Assembly (NCBI GenBank): GCA_030063045.1
Contig: JAQSEB010000059.1
Coordinates: 5,505,690-5,569,689, forward strand
Source: Pratylenchus scribneri
Lineage: Eukaryota > Nematoda > Chromadorea > Rhabditida > Pratylenchidae
DNA length: 64,000 nt
Direction of reading: 5' to 3'
A program made the translations under genes and the position numbers. The notes under the pieces are model-generated. The model searched no databases and had not been told where the DNA came from. It was given only the letters and a program-made list of their open reading frames with translations. The stretch's first letter is position 1. Each line of letters begins with the position of its first letter. Below, piece by piece: positions 44,278-56,050 of the stretch.

Positions 44278-47155
44278 GTGATGGAAACAAAAAAAATGAA
44301 TCGGCCCTCAGGCCTAATCAAATTCCACCTTCTCTTCCTCTCCATTTTGCCCTCATTTCATTGCCAAATTGTCCATCAATTGGGGCCAGGAGAAGGCGAA
44401 CGGCTCAAGGCCCAATTATTGGCGAATTTGAATAAATATGGGGGAATTGTGGGCCAAAGGGCACGAGATGGCCCATTGGAGCCAATTGGGGCTCCATCCC
44501 CTTCCCCATCCTCGTCCCCGGCCCCACCATTTCCACCCGGATTGCCCGAATTGTTGGCACTTCTTCGGCCTTCATCAACTTCCACCCAAATTCCAACAAC
44601 ATCGACAACAATGGTCATTTGGCCGGGTAAATTAAAATTTAAATCATCTTTTTTCCATAATTCAAAATTTGAAGAAGGAATTGTTGATTATTCGCAGAAA
44701 AAGCCAAAAAAAGAAAGGAAAAGGGAATGGAAAAAGGCAGCCCACATGATTGGGGATTGGAGGAGGAAAATGTTAGCCAAAAGGGAATTTGGCCAAAAAA
44801 TATTTTTAGGTACAAAATGTTGAAATCAATTCGAAGAAAAGGCGGAAAGGAAGCTGATGGAATTAGCAAAAATTCAAAAACAGAGGAGCCTGTCCTCCTA
44901 TTCGGGCCACCCTCAATGATTGATCCAAAAAGGGCACAAAAATTGGCCCGTCTTTTTGGGGTGGAAACGAATAATCGACGAAGGAAAGGAGCGCCCGCGA
45001 ATTTGTCATCAGCAATTGAAGAATGGTTTAATTCATTCCCGAAAATATAAATAGGATTTTCTCAAAGGAAAATGGGCCGAAAATATTTGCATTCAAATGA
45101 ATTGAAAATGGAAAGAAGAAGACAAACAACGACACGGAGGAGGAAGGGAAAGGGACGAACAAATGTAGAAGAAGATTTGGACGACATTTACGGCGATGAA
45201 TTGCCACCAATTGAGGAAATGGATGCACCAAATGTTGAGAATGGGCCTGAAGTGGAAAATGAGGTGGACACGGATGAACACTTTGAAATTGTTTATGTGC
45301 CCGCATTGAAGAGGAGTGGAGGAGGAAGAAGGAATGAATTGGAAGAAGAGGATACAGAGGATGAAACAAAAGTTATGGCCAATCCACATAAAAAGGTAAG
45401 TTTCATTGTTATTCTTTGGCCAATACTTTTAGTCCTTATTCCTTGGACTGATGTTGTTTGGGGCGCGAGTGCGGCTAGGTTCTCGCTCCGGGCCTTCGCC
45501 GGGAGCCTAATAAGCCCCAGTGGCCCAAAAAATGGGAATGGGATTAGTTTGGCTAGACTTTATTAAATATATTTATCTGTTGTGCGGAAAGGGCATCGCA
45601 AATGGAAAAGTGAACATTTTGTGGGAAAAGGAGTGGGGTTTATAAATGCGGATTGAGGCAATATTTGATTGAAGGGAGGTGAAGGGTGATTGGGCAAAAA
45701 GTGGGGGGTACAGTAGGATGAATAGGAAAGGTCCTTAAGCATTATTTGGCATTGACAACAATCAATCAAAAGTCCAAACCATTTATCATTTCAGCATCAT
45801 TCCCCGGCATTGGATGTTCGGCCATCGCCCCCTCCGCCCAGCCTACATCCGCCGATTGTGGCATCCTCGGCCGTTTCATTGTCTTCTCCATCACCGCCCC
45901 CAATTCCAATTTCACCTGATAATGTTATTATCCAATCATCGCCCCCCGTCCTTCCCCTCCAATTCCCCACCCTCCTTCCACCATTGGTCAGCTTCACCCT
46001 TCCGCCCGCCCTCAATCCCCTTGGCCTCCCACTTTCTTCGCCGCCTTCAACTCCCCTCCCTTTGTCCACTCCCATCATCAATGAGAAGGAATATTTGCGG
46101 GAATTGGAGAATGTGCCCGAGGATTATGTGGATGAGCAAGAAAGAAGGGTGAATCCATCAATTCAATTTAATCCATTTTACATAGTGACATGATCAACTT
46201 GGCGAGGTCTTAAATGTGCGTCGACGCTTGTAGCTAATTAAGGACAGAATTGATATAGCTGATTTTGGTATCAAATTAAAGAGCGCATTTCTGGCTATCG
46301 ATTGATATAAAATTTATGGATTGGCTAAGATTTGGTGGATTTGTGTTCAAAAAACCGTGAAAAATTCATAAATTTATAATAGTAGTCTTATTTAATTGGT
46401 TTTTTCTACTAATTCCGAATCAAACCAAATGAATCTTATATCTACGGATAGCCTGGAATGAGCTCTTTAATTTTACACAAATCATCAATATCAGTTTAAC
46501 CCTTAATGGGATATAACCGAAGGCGCCAAGTTGAAACGCTACTCAGTTGTAGCGTACCTTTTTACATATTCCTCTCACCTATCCAGTTGCCTTGCCTTCA
46601 ACGTCCATCCACTGCCTCCTCCCAATCAAATTGCAAAAAAGTTCCTCAAAATCAACGGCAATTGGCTTCAGATGACCTTCCTCCTTCTCCACCTTCTGAA
46701 GCCCTCCAATCAGCCCACCTTCTTGAGGAACAATTCCCTTGGGATGAAAACCGTGAAATGTGCAATTCCGCCAGACTTCGTGCCCTAATCCAGCAGGGCA
46801 TTGTGCCGTCCAGTGTTGAAAAGTCAAAAAGGGCATTGCAGCAGAGGGCAGAGGCCCAATTTGGTGCATTTTACAATGTAATTTGTGGCACCGGATTCTT
46901 CTCTTACATTGCCCATACTGACGAATTCTGGTCAATTCAAAACAAAAGATTATATCTCCGTCCATTTTCAGTTTGGTCGCCGTTCAGGATTTGCATTGTT
47001 ATGTGTTTTCGCCAGTTTGCGCCTCGCAATTGTCCTTCGCCTCCGGCATTGCCAAACAACAACAACAAAAACAGACAATGGTCAACAATCAACAACGAAA
47101 ACAAATTAAAAAAAGAACAACGGGTCGAAGGAGGCATTTTTTGAATAGAAATTAA
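44278..47155 (+). CDS. Ground-like (hedgehog-related) secreted protein
   Basis: Starts MMETKKMNRPSGLIKF with a signal peptide (FHLLFLSILPSFHC). A long low-complexity region follows: proline/serine-rich (GAPSPSPSSSPAPPFPPG), basic, then acidic (DELPPIEEMDAPNVENGPE), then proline-rich (DVRPSPPPPSLHPPIV). The C-terminal ground-like domain has its cysteine pattern: MCNSARLRALIQQGIVPSS, KSKRALQQRAEAQFGAFYNV, ICGTGFFSYIAHTDEFCLV and QDLHCYVFSPVCASQ, ending in a basic tail at the stop 47153-47155. These nematode-specific proteins are thought to act at the cuticle or between cells. The introns near 45400-45793 and 46149-46586 hold repeats. The join across 44950-45072 is not resolved: the frame ending IEEWFNSFPKI and the one opening MGRKYLHSNELKM differ, so an intron there, or two genes, remain possible. 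Confidence 0.7.
45446..45512 (+). repeat. GC-rich dispersed repeat, copy 2
   Basis: GC-rich insert (CTCGCTCCGGGCCTTCGCC) within an intron of the ground-like gene, matching the reverse complement of 1-64. Confidence 0.6.
46195..46533. mobile_element. TIR element (MITE family 3) in an intron
   Basis: A 339-bp element that opens CAACTTGGCG and closes CGCCAAGTTG. Inside, ATTAAGGACAGAATTGATAT through AAATTAAAGAGCGCATTTC and GGCTATC is mirrored in inverse orientation near the right end (GATAGCC, GAGCTCTTTAATTTTA, CCCTTAAT). It occupies most of the intron 46149-46586 of the ground-like gene. Confidence 0.75.
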
Positions 47156-47254
47156 CAATGACTAATTATTAATTAAATCGAATATTTTGTAAATGATATT
47201 TATTCGGAATAAAATGTAAATGATTATGCTCCAATCCATCTATAATATATCCCA

Positions 47255-48226
47255 TTATCCTCCATTCAATCGCCGGCTAATGGCTGCCATCCTCTGGCGA
47301 ATTTTCTCGGGAATAACCAATCCTGGTGGAATGGCAAATTGAATTGGAGGAGCATTGGCCGCTGCCATCCTTCCCCCATCCGGCGCCGTTGGATTATTGT
47401 CGCTCACATTTCGTTGTTCATTCCCTCCTTTTCCACTTTTCATCACCAATTTTGGCCCAAACAATGTTCCATTCCCATGATTTGCTGCCTCATTTTCCAC
47501 CGTAGTTTTAATTGGCGGTGACCCGGCGCGAACAGCCAAAATGCCACCATTTCCCCCGCCTCCATCCCTCAATCCCAAAAGAGAAAGCAGCAATGGGCCA
47601 AGGCCAAGTCCATCATTGCAAAGGCCGCATGTGGCCGCACCTTTCAATGTCAATGAATTAATATTATTTGATTAATTAAATAATCGGACAATGAGTTCGC
47701 ATGCAAAGGGCATAGGCTGGCAAATTGCAATAGAGGGGAAAATAGAAGGCACAATTCAGAGCTAAATCACGGCAAATGACCAATCCCAACTGAACTGGAC
47801 TTGGCACGGGAATGGGCAAACGAATTGGGCCGGGCGAACTGAGCAAGAGGGCCAAAAGTATTCGAGTGAGTAAACTGTGAAATGAAATAAATTCCCTGGG
47901 TTTTAAAGGGAATTGGATAAAACCCATTATTGGCATTGTTTCCGCCGCCACCATTTACTGTGGAACAACAATCTTGATTGGCCGGGCCAAAACAGGCGCA
48001 AACACCGGGACAAGTTGAGGGGCATTGATTGTCAACACAGGCTTAATAAATTGGAGGAAATGTGGATTATATAATCACAATGGGAATGTTGAGAATGCTT
48101 ACGGCCAAAGAAGATTTGACCCTGTGGGCAATTATTGTTATTTGCTGTGCCGGCATTCACTGAATTTGGTGGCAAAATTGAGCAAAAGAAGAGGAAGGAA
48201 TTCAGCAAAATTTGAGCAAAATCCAT
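47255..48226 (-). CDS. Secreted ShKT-domain protein A
   Basis: Start ATG 48224-48226 opens the signal peptide MDFAQILLNSFLFFCSILPP. Exon 1 ends NNNCPQGQIFFG, followed by a small cysteine module (ACVDNQCPSTCPGVCACF, then GPANQDCCS). Further on is an ShKT domain split by an intron: VICRDLALNCAFYFPLYC, ALCMRTHCP, then ATCGLCNDG, with the six cysteines in the usual order. The C-terminal part is glycine-rich and ends ISRRLNGG at TAA 47255-47257. ShKT domains are common in nematode secreted proteins. Its neighbour at 48562-50346 has the same module order and intron positions, so the two are tandem duplicates. Confidence 0.75.
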
Positions 48227-48561
48227 TCAAATTAAAATTTGTTGATGTGGGAAAAAATGGATAAATAAAGGAGGGAAGGCTTTTGGGTATGGCTTTGTCT
48301 ATTCAGCCAAACAAAGGGAGGGGTAGTGAGAGGAGGGGTGAATTTTGGAATCATTTGGATAATGGAATTGAATTGAGTAAAATTATGGCTATAACAATTC
48401 ATTTTTTATTGGCAATGTTTTTGCCGAAGCAACAAAATATTACACTGAATCTTCCATCAATTATTAAAGGTGGCAATAAGTTTGAATTTATTTGTTAAAT
48501 TTATACAATTAAATGCACCAAACATTTCCTGAATCAATTCATTTTTTGCTGTTTTAATTCA
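48227..48561. other. Intergenic between ShKT paralogues
   Basis: Short spacer between two co-directional genes; presumably the promoter of protein A. Nothing else recognised. Confidence 0.5.
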
Positions 48562-50346
48562 TCAACGACCAAATCCGAATCGTTGGCCCAATGCCTGGAC
48601 AATGGATTGCACATTTAGACCATTCCCTCCGATGGCACCCAATGCATTGTTGAGTGCCCCTGTCCACGATGGCACTTGGTTAAGAAAACCCTGGACTCGA
48701 TTCCCAAAATTATTGTTTTCATTTCCCCCAAAAAATCCGCCGACTCCTCCTTGAAATTGGCCACCACCCCCATTACCACCACCAAGGATCATTTGAAGGA
48801 GAAATTGTTGTGTTAAAAATGGATTCGGGCAAAGGCCGCAAGTGACCGGACAAAAAGCCAACATTCTGGATGAGCTGATGCAAATTGGCGCAAATTGAAC
48901 TGGAATGGAATAATGAGATGAGTCTATTATTTATTATTTTGATGAGTTTAATTTAATCTCACTCATCTGTCAATTAAAAGTGAATGTTGAGCAATTTTAT
49001 TAGTATTTGATAGAGCTAACAGCTTATCCAACAAATCTATTTTATAAAAATTGCTTTGCTTTATTAGAGTTTCTTAAAATAAGAAAAAAAATTGTATTTT
49101 TTAAAGAACAATGAGGAGAATTGGATGAAAGTTACGGTATGGAAAATGGAAAATTAAAACTGAATAATACCCTAAGGCTAACATTTTCCTATAAATGAAA
49201 AGACATTGGCGAACATTTTCCGGAAAGGGAAAACACATTTTGGCGAACATTTTCCGGAAAGGGAAAACACATTTTGGCGAACATTTTCCGGAAAGGGAAA
49301 ACACATTTTGGCGAACATTTTCCGGAAAGGGAAAACACATTTTGGCGAACATTTTCCGGAAAGAGAAAACACATTTTGGCGAACATTTTCCGGAAAGGGA
49401 AAACACAATTTGGCGAACATTTTCCGGAAAGGGAAAACGTTTTCCGGAAAGAAAAAACACATTTTGGCGAACATTTTCCGGAAAGAAAAATACATTTTGG
49501 CGAACATTTTCCGGAAAGAAAAATACATTTTGGAGAACATTTTCCGGAAAGAAAAATACATTTTGGAGAACATTTTCCGGAAAGGGAAAACACATTTTGG
49601 CGAACATTTTCCGGAAAGAAAAATACATTTTGGCGAACATTTTCCGGAAAGAAAAATACATTTTGGAGAACATTTTCCGGAAAGGGAAAACACATTTTGG
49701 AGAACATTTTCCGGAAAGAAAAATACATTTTGGAGAACATTTTCCGGAAAGGGAAAACACATTTTCAACCTATAATCCTATTCTAAATGCCGACTTCTTG
49801 ACATCAAGTTTTTTAGCCAAAACACCCATTTTAATCAGTTCCCAACAGACAGCAATTCCAGGCCCGATCTTGGCACTGTCCCCCAAAAGTGCCTCCAAAT
49901 GTTTGTTGTTGCCGGAGCAAAAGCATCATTGCCAACATTGTGTTTAGGGAGGAAGAATCGGAAGAGGAAAAAGGGGAAGAAGGGGAATTGAAACCACCGT
50001 GGGCATTGATGCGAGACAAAAAATTGTTTTTGGTGGAACTTGATGGATAACTGCAGGGGAAATAATTTTTGGACTAGACAAAAAAATGAATGAATTGTTC
50101 ACCAGCAACTGTCGCCAGCCGTACAATGGCATCCATGAGGGCATGATGAAGGACAAATTTTACGCGGCAAACAGGCTAGAAATAATTTTGACATTGTAAA
50201 TTGGAGGAAAGCCATCATCACTCACCTCCAAAGAATGTTTCACCCGAGGCACAATCATTATGTAAGCTGGTTGGAAGGGTTGAAGGGAAAACAAAATGAA
50301 TGAAAGAGAAGAAAAAGATGTAAGCAAGAATTGGGCTTAATAGCAT
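48562..50346 (-). CDS. Secreted ShKT-domain protein B
   Basis: Start ATG 50344-50346 opens the signal peptide MLLSPILAYIFFFSFIHFVF. The exons read HNDCASGETFFG; ACLPRKICPSSCPHGCHC and TAGDSCC; then a serine-rich linker (GGFNSPSSPFSSSDSSS). The ShKT domain starts GGQCQDRAWNC. It is completed after an intron of 951 bp (48900-49850) as QFAPICISSSRMLAFCP and VTCGLCPNPF. The tail is glycine/asparagine-rich (GGGNGGGGQFQGGVGGFFGG) and ends QRFGFGR at TGA 48562-48564. The ShKT-splitting intron contains the entire 34-bp satellite array (49206-49766). The joined domain has all six cysteines, which supports the join across the array. Confidence 0.75.
49206..49766. repeat. 34-bp satellite array, locus 2 (intronic)
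   Basis: About 17 units of 33-34 bp (GGCGAACATTTTCCGGAAA then GGGAAAACACATTTT), inverse to the array at 31033-31410. Two sub-variants alternate (GGGAAAACAC and GAAAAATAC), and one unit is truncated at 49437. Open frames on both strands are by-products of the repeat. Confidence 0.93.
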
Positions 50347-51139
50347 TTTGATGGCCAAAAATGGTTGGGAAAATAAATGATGCTGCAGGTAACTCCATTA
50401 ATTAATCACATCTGCATTAAATCCCTCAAATCCACATAATTCCTTTTTTGCCAAAAATGTTCATTCATCAGCGGGAGAAGCTTTGAAATTGATTTCATTT
50501 ACTTTTTTAATATTTGAACAGCAGTAAAATTTAATTTTCGGATTTTTAATCGTCATTTGTATCTACGTCCAATGATTTTTTGCCCATTCCATTTTCGGCA
50601 TTTCCACACTAATTTGCGTGCCCAATGTTTTTTGTTTGTTGCTCCCTTTTCCCACACCGCCCATATATCCCCTTTATTAGGCTTTATCCCCTATTCATTA
50701 TATTCCCTTCTAGTATTTTTCCCATTCTTCTTTCTGCCATTCTCCATTTCTCTCCTCCCCCACCTTTTTTTGCATTTTGCTCATTTGGGCCACTCGTTCA
50801 ATTCCCTCTCCTCCATCGACCTCCCACCAGCGGTTTAGCTTCTTTTTTTTCCTCCAGCAGCCGGCAATTTCCAGCCGGCTTCCTTTTTCCCCATTCCAAT
50901 TCCCATTTCCGTAATGGTGCCCTTCTATTCTGTATTCATCCGCCAATGTTTTTGGGCTATGGCTGGCTGAGAGGGCGACGGCCAATTTTGCCAAATTGGA
51001 TTTCGTTTCCACATTCACTGTTTCCGTTTCCACTCTCCGTTCCCGTCTGCTGCCCTTTTTGGTGGTTGTTTTCGCGCATTTTACCTGCCATTTTGCGCCA
51101 CACATTCATTAAAGTGCATATTTTCCCCTAATTTCAGTA
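50347..51139. other. Intergenic, pyrimidine-rich
   Basis: Between divergent genes. Runs of C/T give proline/phenylalanine-rich open frames on the plus strand (50557-51131) without motifs. A TTTCAG acceptor stands 2 bases before the ATG of the next gene and may be a trans-splice site. Confidence 0.5.
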
Positions 51140-51630
51140 ATGGCTACTGCCTTCTTTTCCTCCATTCTTCTTTTTATTCAATTTTCTCCATTATTTGCCT
51201 TTTATATGATTCGACCACTGGAATTGGAGGATATTTTGGCCATGCAGGCTCAGCAGGAAATGGAGGAGGATGAACGGGAATTGGCCAGCCGGTGGAGAAC
51301 ATTGCGTCAAGCACTTTTGAAAAGTGAAGACCCCCTGGGAAAGTTGGAAATGGATATGATGGATGAAGAGGAGGATGGGGAAAGGTGGGCCATATTTGAT
51401 TGGGGGAAAACACTTTTATTTGGGAATTCAGGCCACAGAATGGCCTCACGGTTGTGATGATTCCAGATGATGATGAAGATGATGGGAATATGTTATTTGA
51501 AGATGATGATGGACCGAAATTAATATTGAATGATGGGAATGAAGATGGGGAAGAGGAGGATTGGATTTGGGTGGAAAGGCCAAAAGAAGATGAAGAAAAT
51601 AACAACAAGAAAATGTTCATTTTGCAATGA
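51140..51630 (+). CDS. Small acidic secreted protein
   Basis: Starts MATAFFSSILLFIQFSPLFA, a signal peptide, followed by RPLELEDILAMQAQQEMEED and a helical stretch (ERELASRWRTLRQALLKSED). Removing a 44-bp intron (about 51388-51431) joins MDEEEDGERPQNGLTVVMIP to an acidic C-terminus (DDDEDDGNMLFEDDDGPK, DGEEEDWIWVERPKEDEE) ending KKMFILQ at 51630. About 150 residues. I do not recognise a family. The acidity suggests cation or matrix binding, which is only inference. It is the last convincing gene before the repeat-rich right end. Confidence 0.65.
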
Positions 51631-51687
51631 AAATTGACCATAGTAGTGAGTGGATACTGGACCATTTCATTTCACTGATCAAAGATC

Positions 51688-52015
51688 AACTAAGCCAATA
51701 GGATTTGGCTTAGTTTCACTGATCAATGATCAACTAAGCCAATAGGATTTGGCTTAGTTGAACTAAGCGAATAGGATTTGGCTTAATCCAACTAAGCGAA
51801 TAGGATTTGGCTTAGTTTCTAAGAGGACAATTTATCGATTAATTTTTACACAACACCCAACCGTCGATTTTCCTCTGCCTCCCCAAATGATGTTCCATCT
51901 TGCCGCCGGCCCTCACCTCAAGGTCATTGTTCCGAAGATGGAGGGATGGAGGAAGAGGAGAATGAAAAAAAGAGGGAAAAGGCTTGTTGAACTAAGCCAA
52001 TAAGAATTGGCTTAG
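51688..52015. repeat. Hairpin-forming repeats (AACTAAGCCAA / TTGGCTTAGTT)
   Basis: Four closely spaced copies (51688, 51732, 51760, 51790) and one more at 51990, each an inverted repeat with an 11-bp stem AACTAAGCCAA / TTGGCTTAGTT and a loop of about 6 bases (TAGGAT). Third and fourth copies carry GCGAA in the left arm, which breaks one pair. Flanks repeat CACTGATCAA. Confidence 0.85.
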
Positions 52016-55000
52016 TTTCTAAGAAGAAAACTAATCGATTAATTTGTTTTGAATTTTGGAAATAATATTAGGAATTTATCAATACTACTAGGCACATCCT
52101 AGACTGTACTCTACTGTCGCCCCAATAAGTACCATCTGTTGTGGCCACCAAACCCAAATCATGGATGGGGAGATGGAAGGAAAAGGGACGAAGAGAAGGG
52201 AAAAAGAAGAATGGAAAAGGGAGCCAATTATATTAGCAAATTCCTTTTTATTATTTTGTTTAGCCATTACTAAGCCCAAAAAACGAAAATCGGCTGTTTT
52301 TCGACGGAAGGATAATCAACAAATTTGCCTGACCACATTTCAATTATCAAAGATCAATTTTGAACGGATAGATATCGGCTATTTTGAACAGACGATACCT
52401 TTCGCTTGTTTTTGGACGGAAGGATAATCGAAAAGTTTTGATGGCCACTTGCAAAACTTCCAGCCAATACCAAACCGTCGTTCCACAAATGACCATCTAT
52501 TGCCCCCCCCCCCCACCGACCCAAGGTCATCAATGGGAAGATGGAGGAAGGAGGTGGTTGAAGAGAGGAGAAGGAAGAAGAGGACGGAAAAAGGGGAAAG
52601 GTATTCTATAGCCTACATATCTACATATATTCTTTATTTCAATGATCAAAGATAAATTTTGAGCGGATTGATATTGACTGTTTTTGAAGCCAATTGAATT
52701 CGACTTTGAGCTGATGGATAATCGACAAGTTGCCAGACTATCTGCTAGCGACTTTGCTTCCGCCCTAAATGACCATTTGCTGTTGTTTCCACCGACCCAA
52801 TGTCATGGACGGGGAGATGGAAAGAAAGGGACGAAGAGAAGAGAAAGGAAAAAAAGGGTGGAGATTGTCTAATCCCACGTGTTAATCATATTAACATTTT
52901 CCTTCATTATTTTTCTCTATCCATTACTAAACTCATAAATATAAATAATTTTCATACTAAATTAACTTCATTCTTTAAAAAGACTCCTTCAAAAAGGAAA
53001 AATAATTCAAAACCTGACCCAGTTTAGCCTTTCAAGACCGAAAAACCGTATTGCTAAACGATTATTTGGAGAGCGAAGGAAATATTGACAAAAACGGATA
53101 CATATTTGACCCCGACATTAGGCTCAATCCTAGAACAAGTGACGTGAAAGGAACAAAAATTAGAGGACTCCGAGTCATTTGTCTTTATCGAAGATTTGAA
53201 CGATTCATATTATATTTGGATGATCCGGATATTAATAATTTGGAATTATCACAGCAACTTGACTACATTCTCCAAAAAAATAAGGCTAAATGAATAAACT
53301 AAATACAAATATGATTTTCGTGATAGCTTCTCCAATTTTGGAATATATGCCAAAGGATTGACAGCAAATATTATCAATGGAAATTCGCTCAATTCCCTCC
53401 TTCGTATTTTAAACGTGTACGGGGTGGAAAGTGAAATTATTAAAAAATTTATGATCCGCTCATTCTACCAAGTTCTACTGGTGGATGTGAATGAAATTGA
53501 AGTAGAAATTTTAACAATAGATGGAAGACATGTACCATTTTAATCCGTAAATGTCATGACTGTATAAAAAAGTGATAAATTTTTAATTTTCCTCTCCTTC
53601 ATTTTAACGAAGGATCGAAACCTTCCGTATACCAATTTTTCTTAATTATTTTACTCTTCTCGACCTCTTCAAGACACCTATGGATATTTTATTGGATATT
53701 TAACTAGGGACTAGTTATTAGGTATGTTTTTCCTTCATATTTCCCTCCAACTTCTACGTCTTTTCCTTCCCTTGTAATTTCTTCTCTCCTCGTCCACCAT
53801 TCCTACCTCTGTATTCTTTCTCTTCCCCATTTCGTTCCATCTTCGTCCTTTATGTTAAAATGTTGTCGTCATTAATTTTTAATGTGACTACTAAGTCCTT
53901 TGATCATTGAAATGAATCGATCGAATTTGGCTTATTTTTAAACGGATATCTAATCGACTACTTTATTGGCCACCTATAGCCAACATTCAAATATCAATAC
54001 TGGTGAAAAAATAATGCGATCAACTATTAATGAATGGGTACTAGAAGAAAAGATCCGATGAGGCGAAAAAATGGTGAATGTAGAATGATTATTTAACAAT
54101 AAATCAATATTCGATTATTTATACATTATCTCTAAAATACCTATTAATTTGAATTGTGATTAATAGAGAGCATAGATGAATTAGTCTTAAAATAGAAAAG
54201 AAGAATGAAAATCTTTATAGCAAAAAGAAGTGGGACTGTAAAAACTAATAACCATAGATTATTTTGAGGCGAAATCTAAGATATTTGTATTCTCTATTTT
54301 GATAATCTAATTCTCGAAATTCTCTTCGTCCGGAACAGAAATTATTGATGAACCGAAAGGGAGAAGAAGGAAAATAATAGTAACGATGGATTAATTCCCA
54401 ATGGATTAGGTCTTTGATCTTGATTTTAAATATTCTAATAAACCTAATCCAAGTTCATCGTCCCAAGGGAGAAGATGAAAATATTATAACAAGTTTTAGG
54501 AGAGAAGAAATTGGAAGAATGTAGAAGAACTGGAGGTTACGAGGAAAAGGAAGAAGGGGACAATGATGACTTACCTAAAAATAAAGCGACCATTCACAAA
54601 TGTTCAAACTTAGTCATCATTTATTCTCCCAGATTCGTCAACCAGTCTCAAATTAAAGTATACTAATCCAAAAAGATTCATTTTTACTTACTTCGACTAT
54701 ATGGATGTGAATAATAAATCATTTTATTTTCCATTGTCTACACTTCCCTTCTTCGTCCCATTCATTTTGATCATACAAATTTTCATTGATATATTTATAA
54801 AATGAGTTTATAGTCTAGTATAGATGAAAAATGAAATGAATATATAAAACACAACTAATATTTGGTTTTAAAATATGAAAGTAAATAAATAATAAGATGG
54901 AATCAATCCGGAATTCAAATTTTCTTATTTTTAAGCATCTCCTTCTAAACCTTCCATGTTAGCTTCTTCATCTTTTCCTCCTGATTCATTTACCGAGAAC

Positions 55001-56050
55001 CAGAACCACCATAGACAAAATCACCATCCCTTAATATTCTCCAGAAAATTGAAGATCGGCAGTGGACTCGATGGACAAATTCTCGGATGAAATCCCTTCT
55101 AGTTAAATTGAGTTGAAGATGAATAAATTAGAAATCAAAGTTACCTACCTCTATATGTCAAATGTACTGCTATAATATTAAACCACGCACTCCTATGATT
55201 TTGATTTAGGACCAAGCACATCGAATTTCCGAAGCTATTGATGACATGGAAAGGGTCATCGACCCAAGGGGAATATGAAAGAGCGAAGGGGAATAGGGAA
55301 GAATAAAGGCCAACTGGAAGTACAAGGAGAAGGAAGAAGGAAATGAGGATGACTTTATCTAATTACAATGTCCAATCATATTGACATGCTCTTCATTTAT
55401 TTACATTTCTCTAACAGCTCTATATTCGTAGACATAAACAAATATCATGAACAATCAACCCACACCTAAATGGTCATCGTTTTCTAGTATTTGACGATTT
55501 AAGAGAAATCCATAAATAAAATGAAAACAAATGGAATGGAAAAATGAATAATTGCAGACTTTTACCACTATTCTCGATTATTAAAATTGAATTTATTCGA
55601 GATTATTCTGAGGGGAAATCGAAGATAATGTTTTGAATTTGGTGTTTGGAAATTATATTCGACTGAACCAGAATTTATCGTTGACCCCAAAAAGGAAGAT
55701 GAAGAAGAAAATGGTGACCGATGAATTAATTCCGAATAGATTAGGAATTTGGTCTTGATTTTTTAATATGATAAAAATATTTCTAATAAAACTAATCCAA
55801 GGTGATCGACCCAATAGGAAGATGGAAGAAATGTAAACGAATTACAGGATATGAGAAATTGGAAGAATTGAAACGAATTATAGTATAGAAAAAGAGGAAG
55901 GAAAGGGAGGATGGCTATTGTCTATATTGTCTAACCACTACATCTCACTTATTTTAAAATCTTTATTTTTATTTCTCTAATCATTTTATGTTCACGTACA
56001 TGTAAAAATTTCGTAATCAACTAAACAAGCCCATACCTGAATGGTCATCC
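51840..56050 (+). repeat. Degenerate long tandem repeats
   Basis: A core of the form AAATGACCATCTGTTG...CGACCCAAGGTCAT followed by GGGGAGATGGAGGAAGG and purine-rich sequence recurs near 51850, 52110, 52470, 52760, 54460, 55250 and 55800, with strong divergence between copies. A linked block (GAACCGAAAG...GATGGATTAATTCCCAA) recurs near 54330, 55670 and 56220. An inverted copy lies at 63560-63610. No gene could be assembled in most of this stretch. Confidence 0.6.
53045..53542 (+). pseudogene. Gene fragment(s), probably decayed
   Basis: Two open stretches: DYLESEGNIDKNGYIFDPD with FERFILYLDDPDINNLELSQ (about 53050-53293), and IINGNSLNSLLRILNVYGVE with VLLVDVNEIEVEILTIDGRH (about 53358-53543). 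Neither has a good ATG, signal or domain, and stops separate them. The composition looks like real coding sequence. They may be remains of the family at 36885-39130, but I could not align them. Confidence 0.3.

Noticed and set aside
46506..46590. Start of the ground-like exon at the ORF start 46506
   Set aside because: The upstream part lies inside a TIR element; the acceptor at 46586 gives the frame that joins the ORF ending at 46148.
49101..49947. ORFs up to 250 codons across the second satellite
   Set aside because: Same satellite unit, inside the intron that splits the ShKT domain of protein B.
50557..51131. Phenylalanine/proline-rich plus-strand ORFs
   Set aside because: Pyrimidine-rich composition only; lies in the promoter region of the secreted acidic gene.
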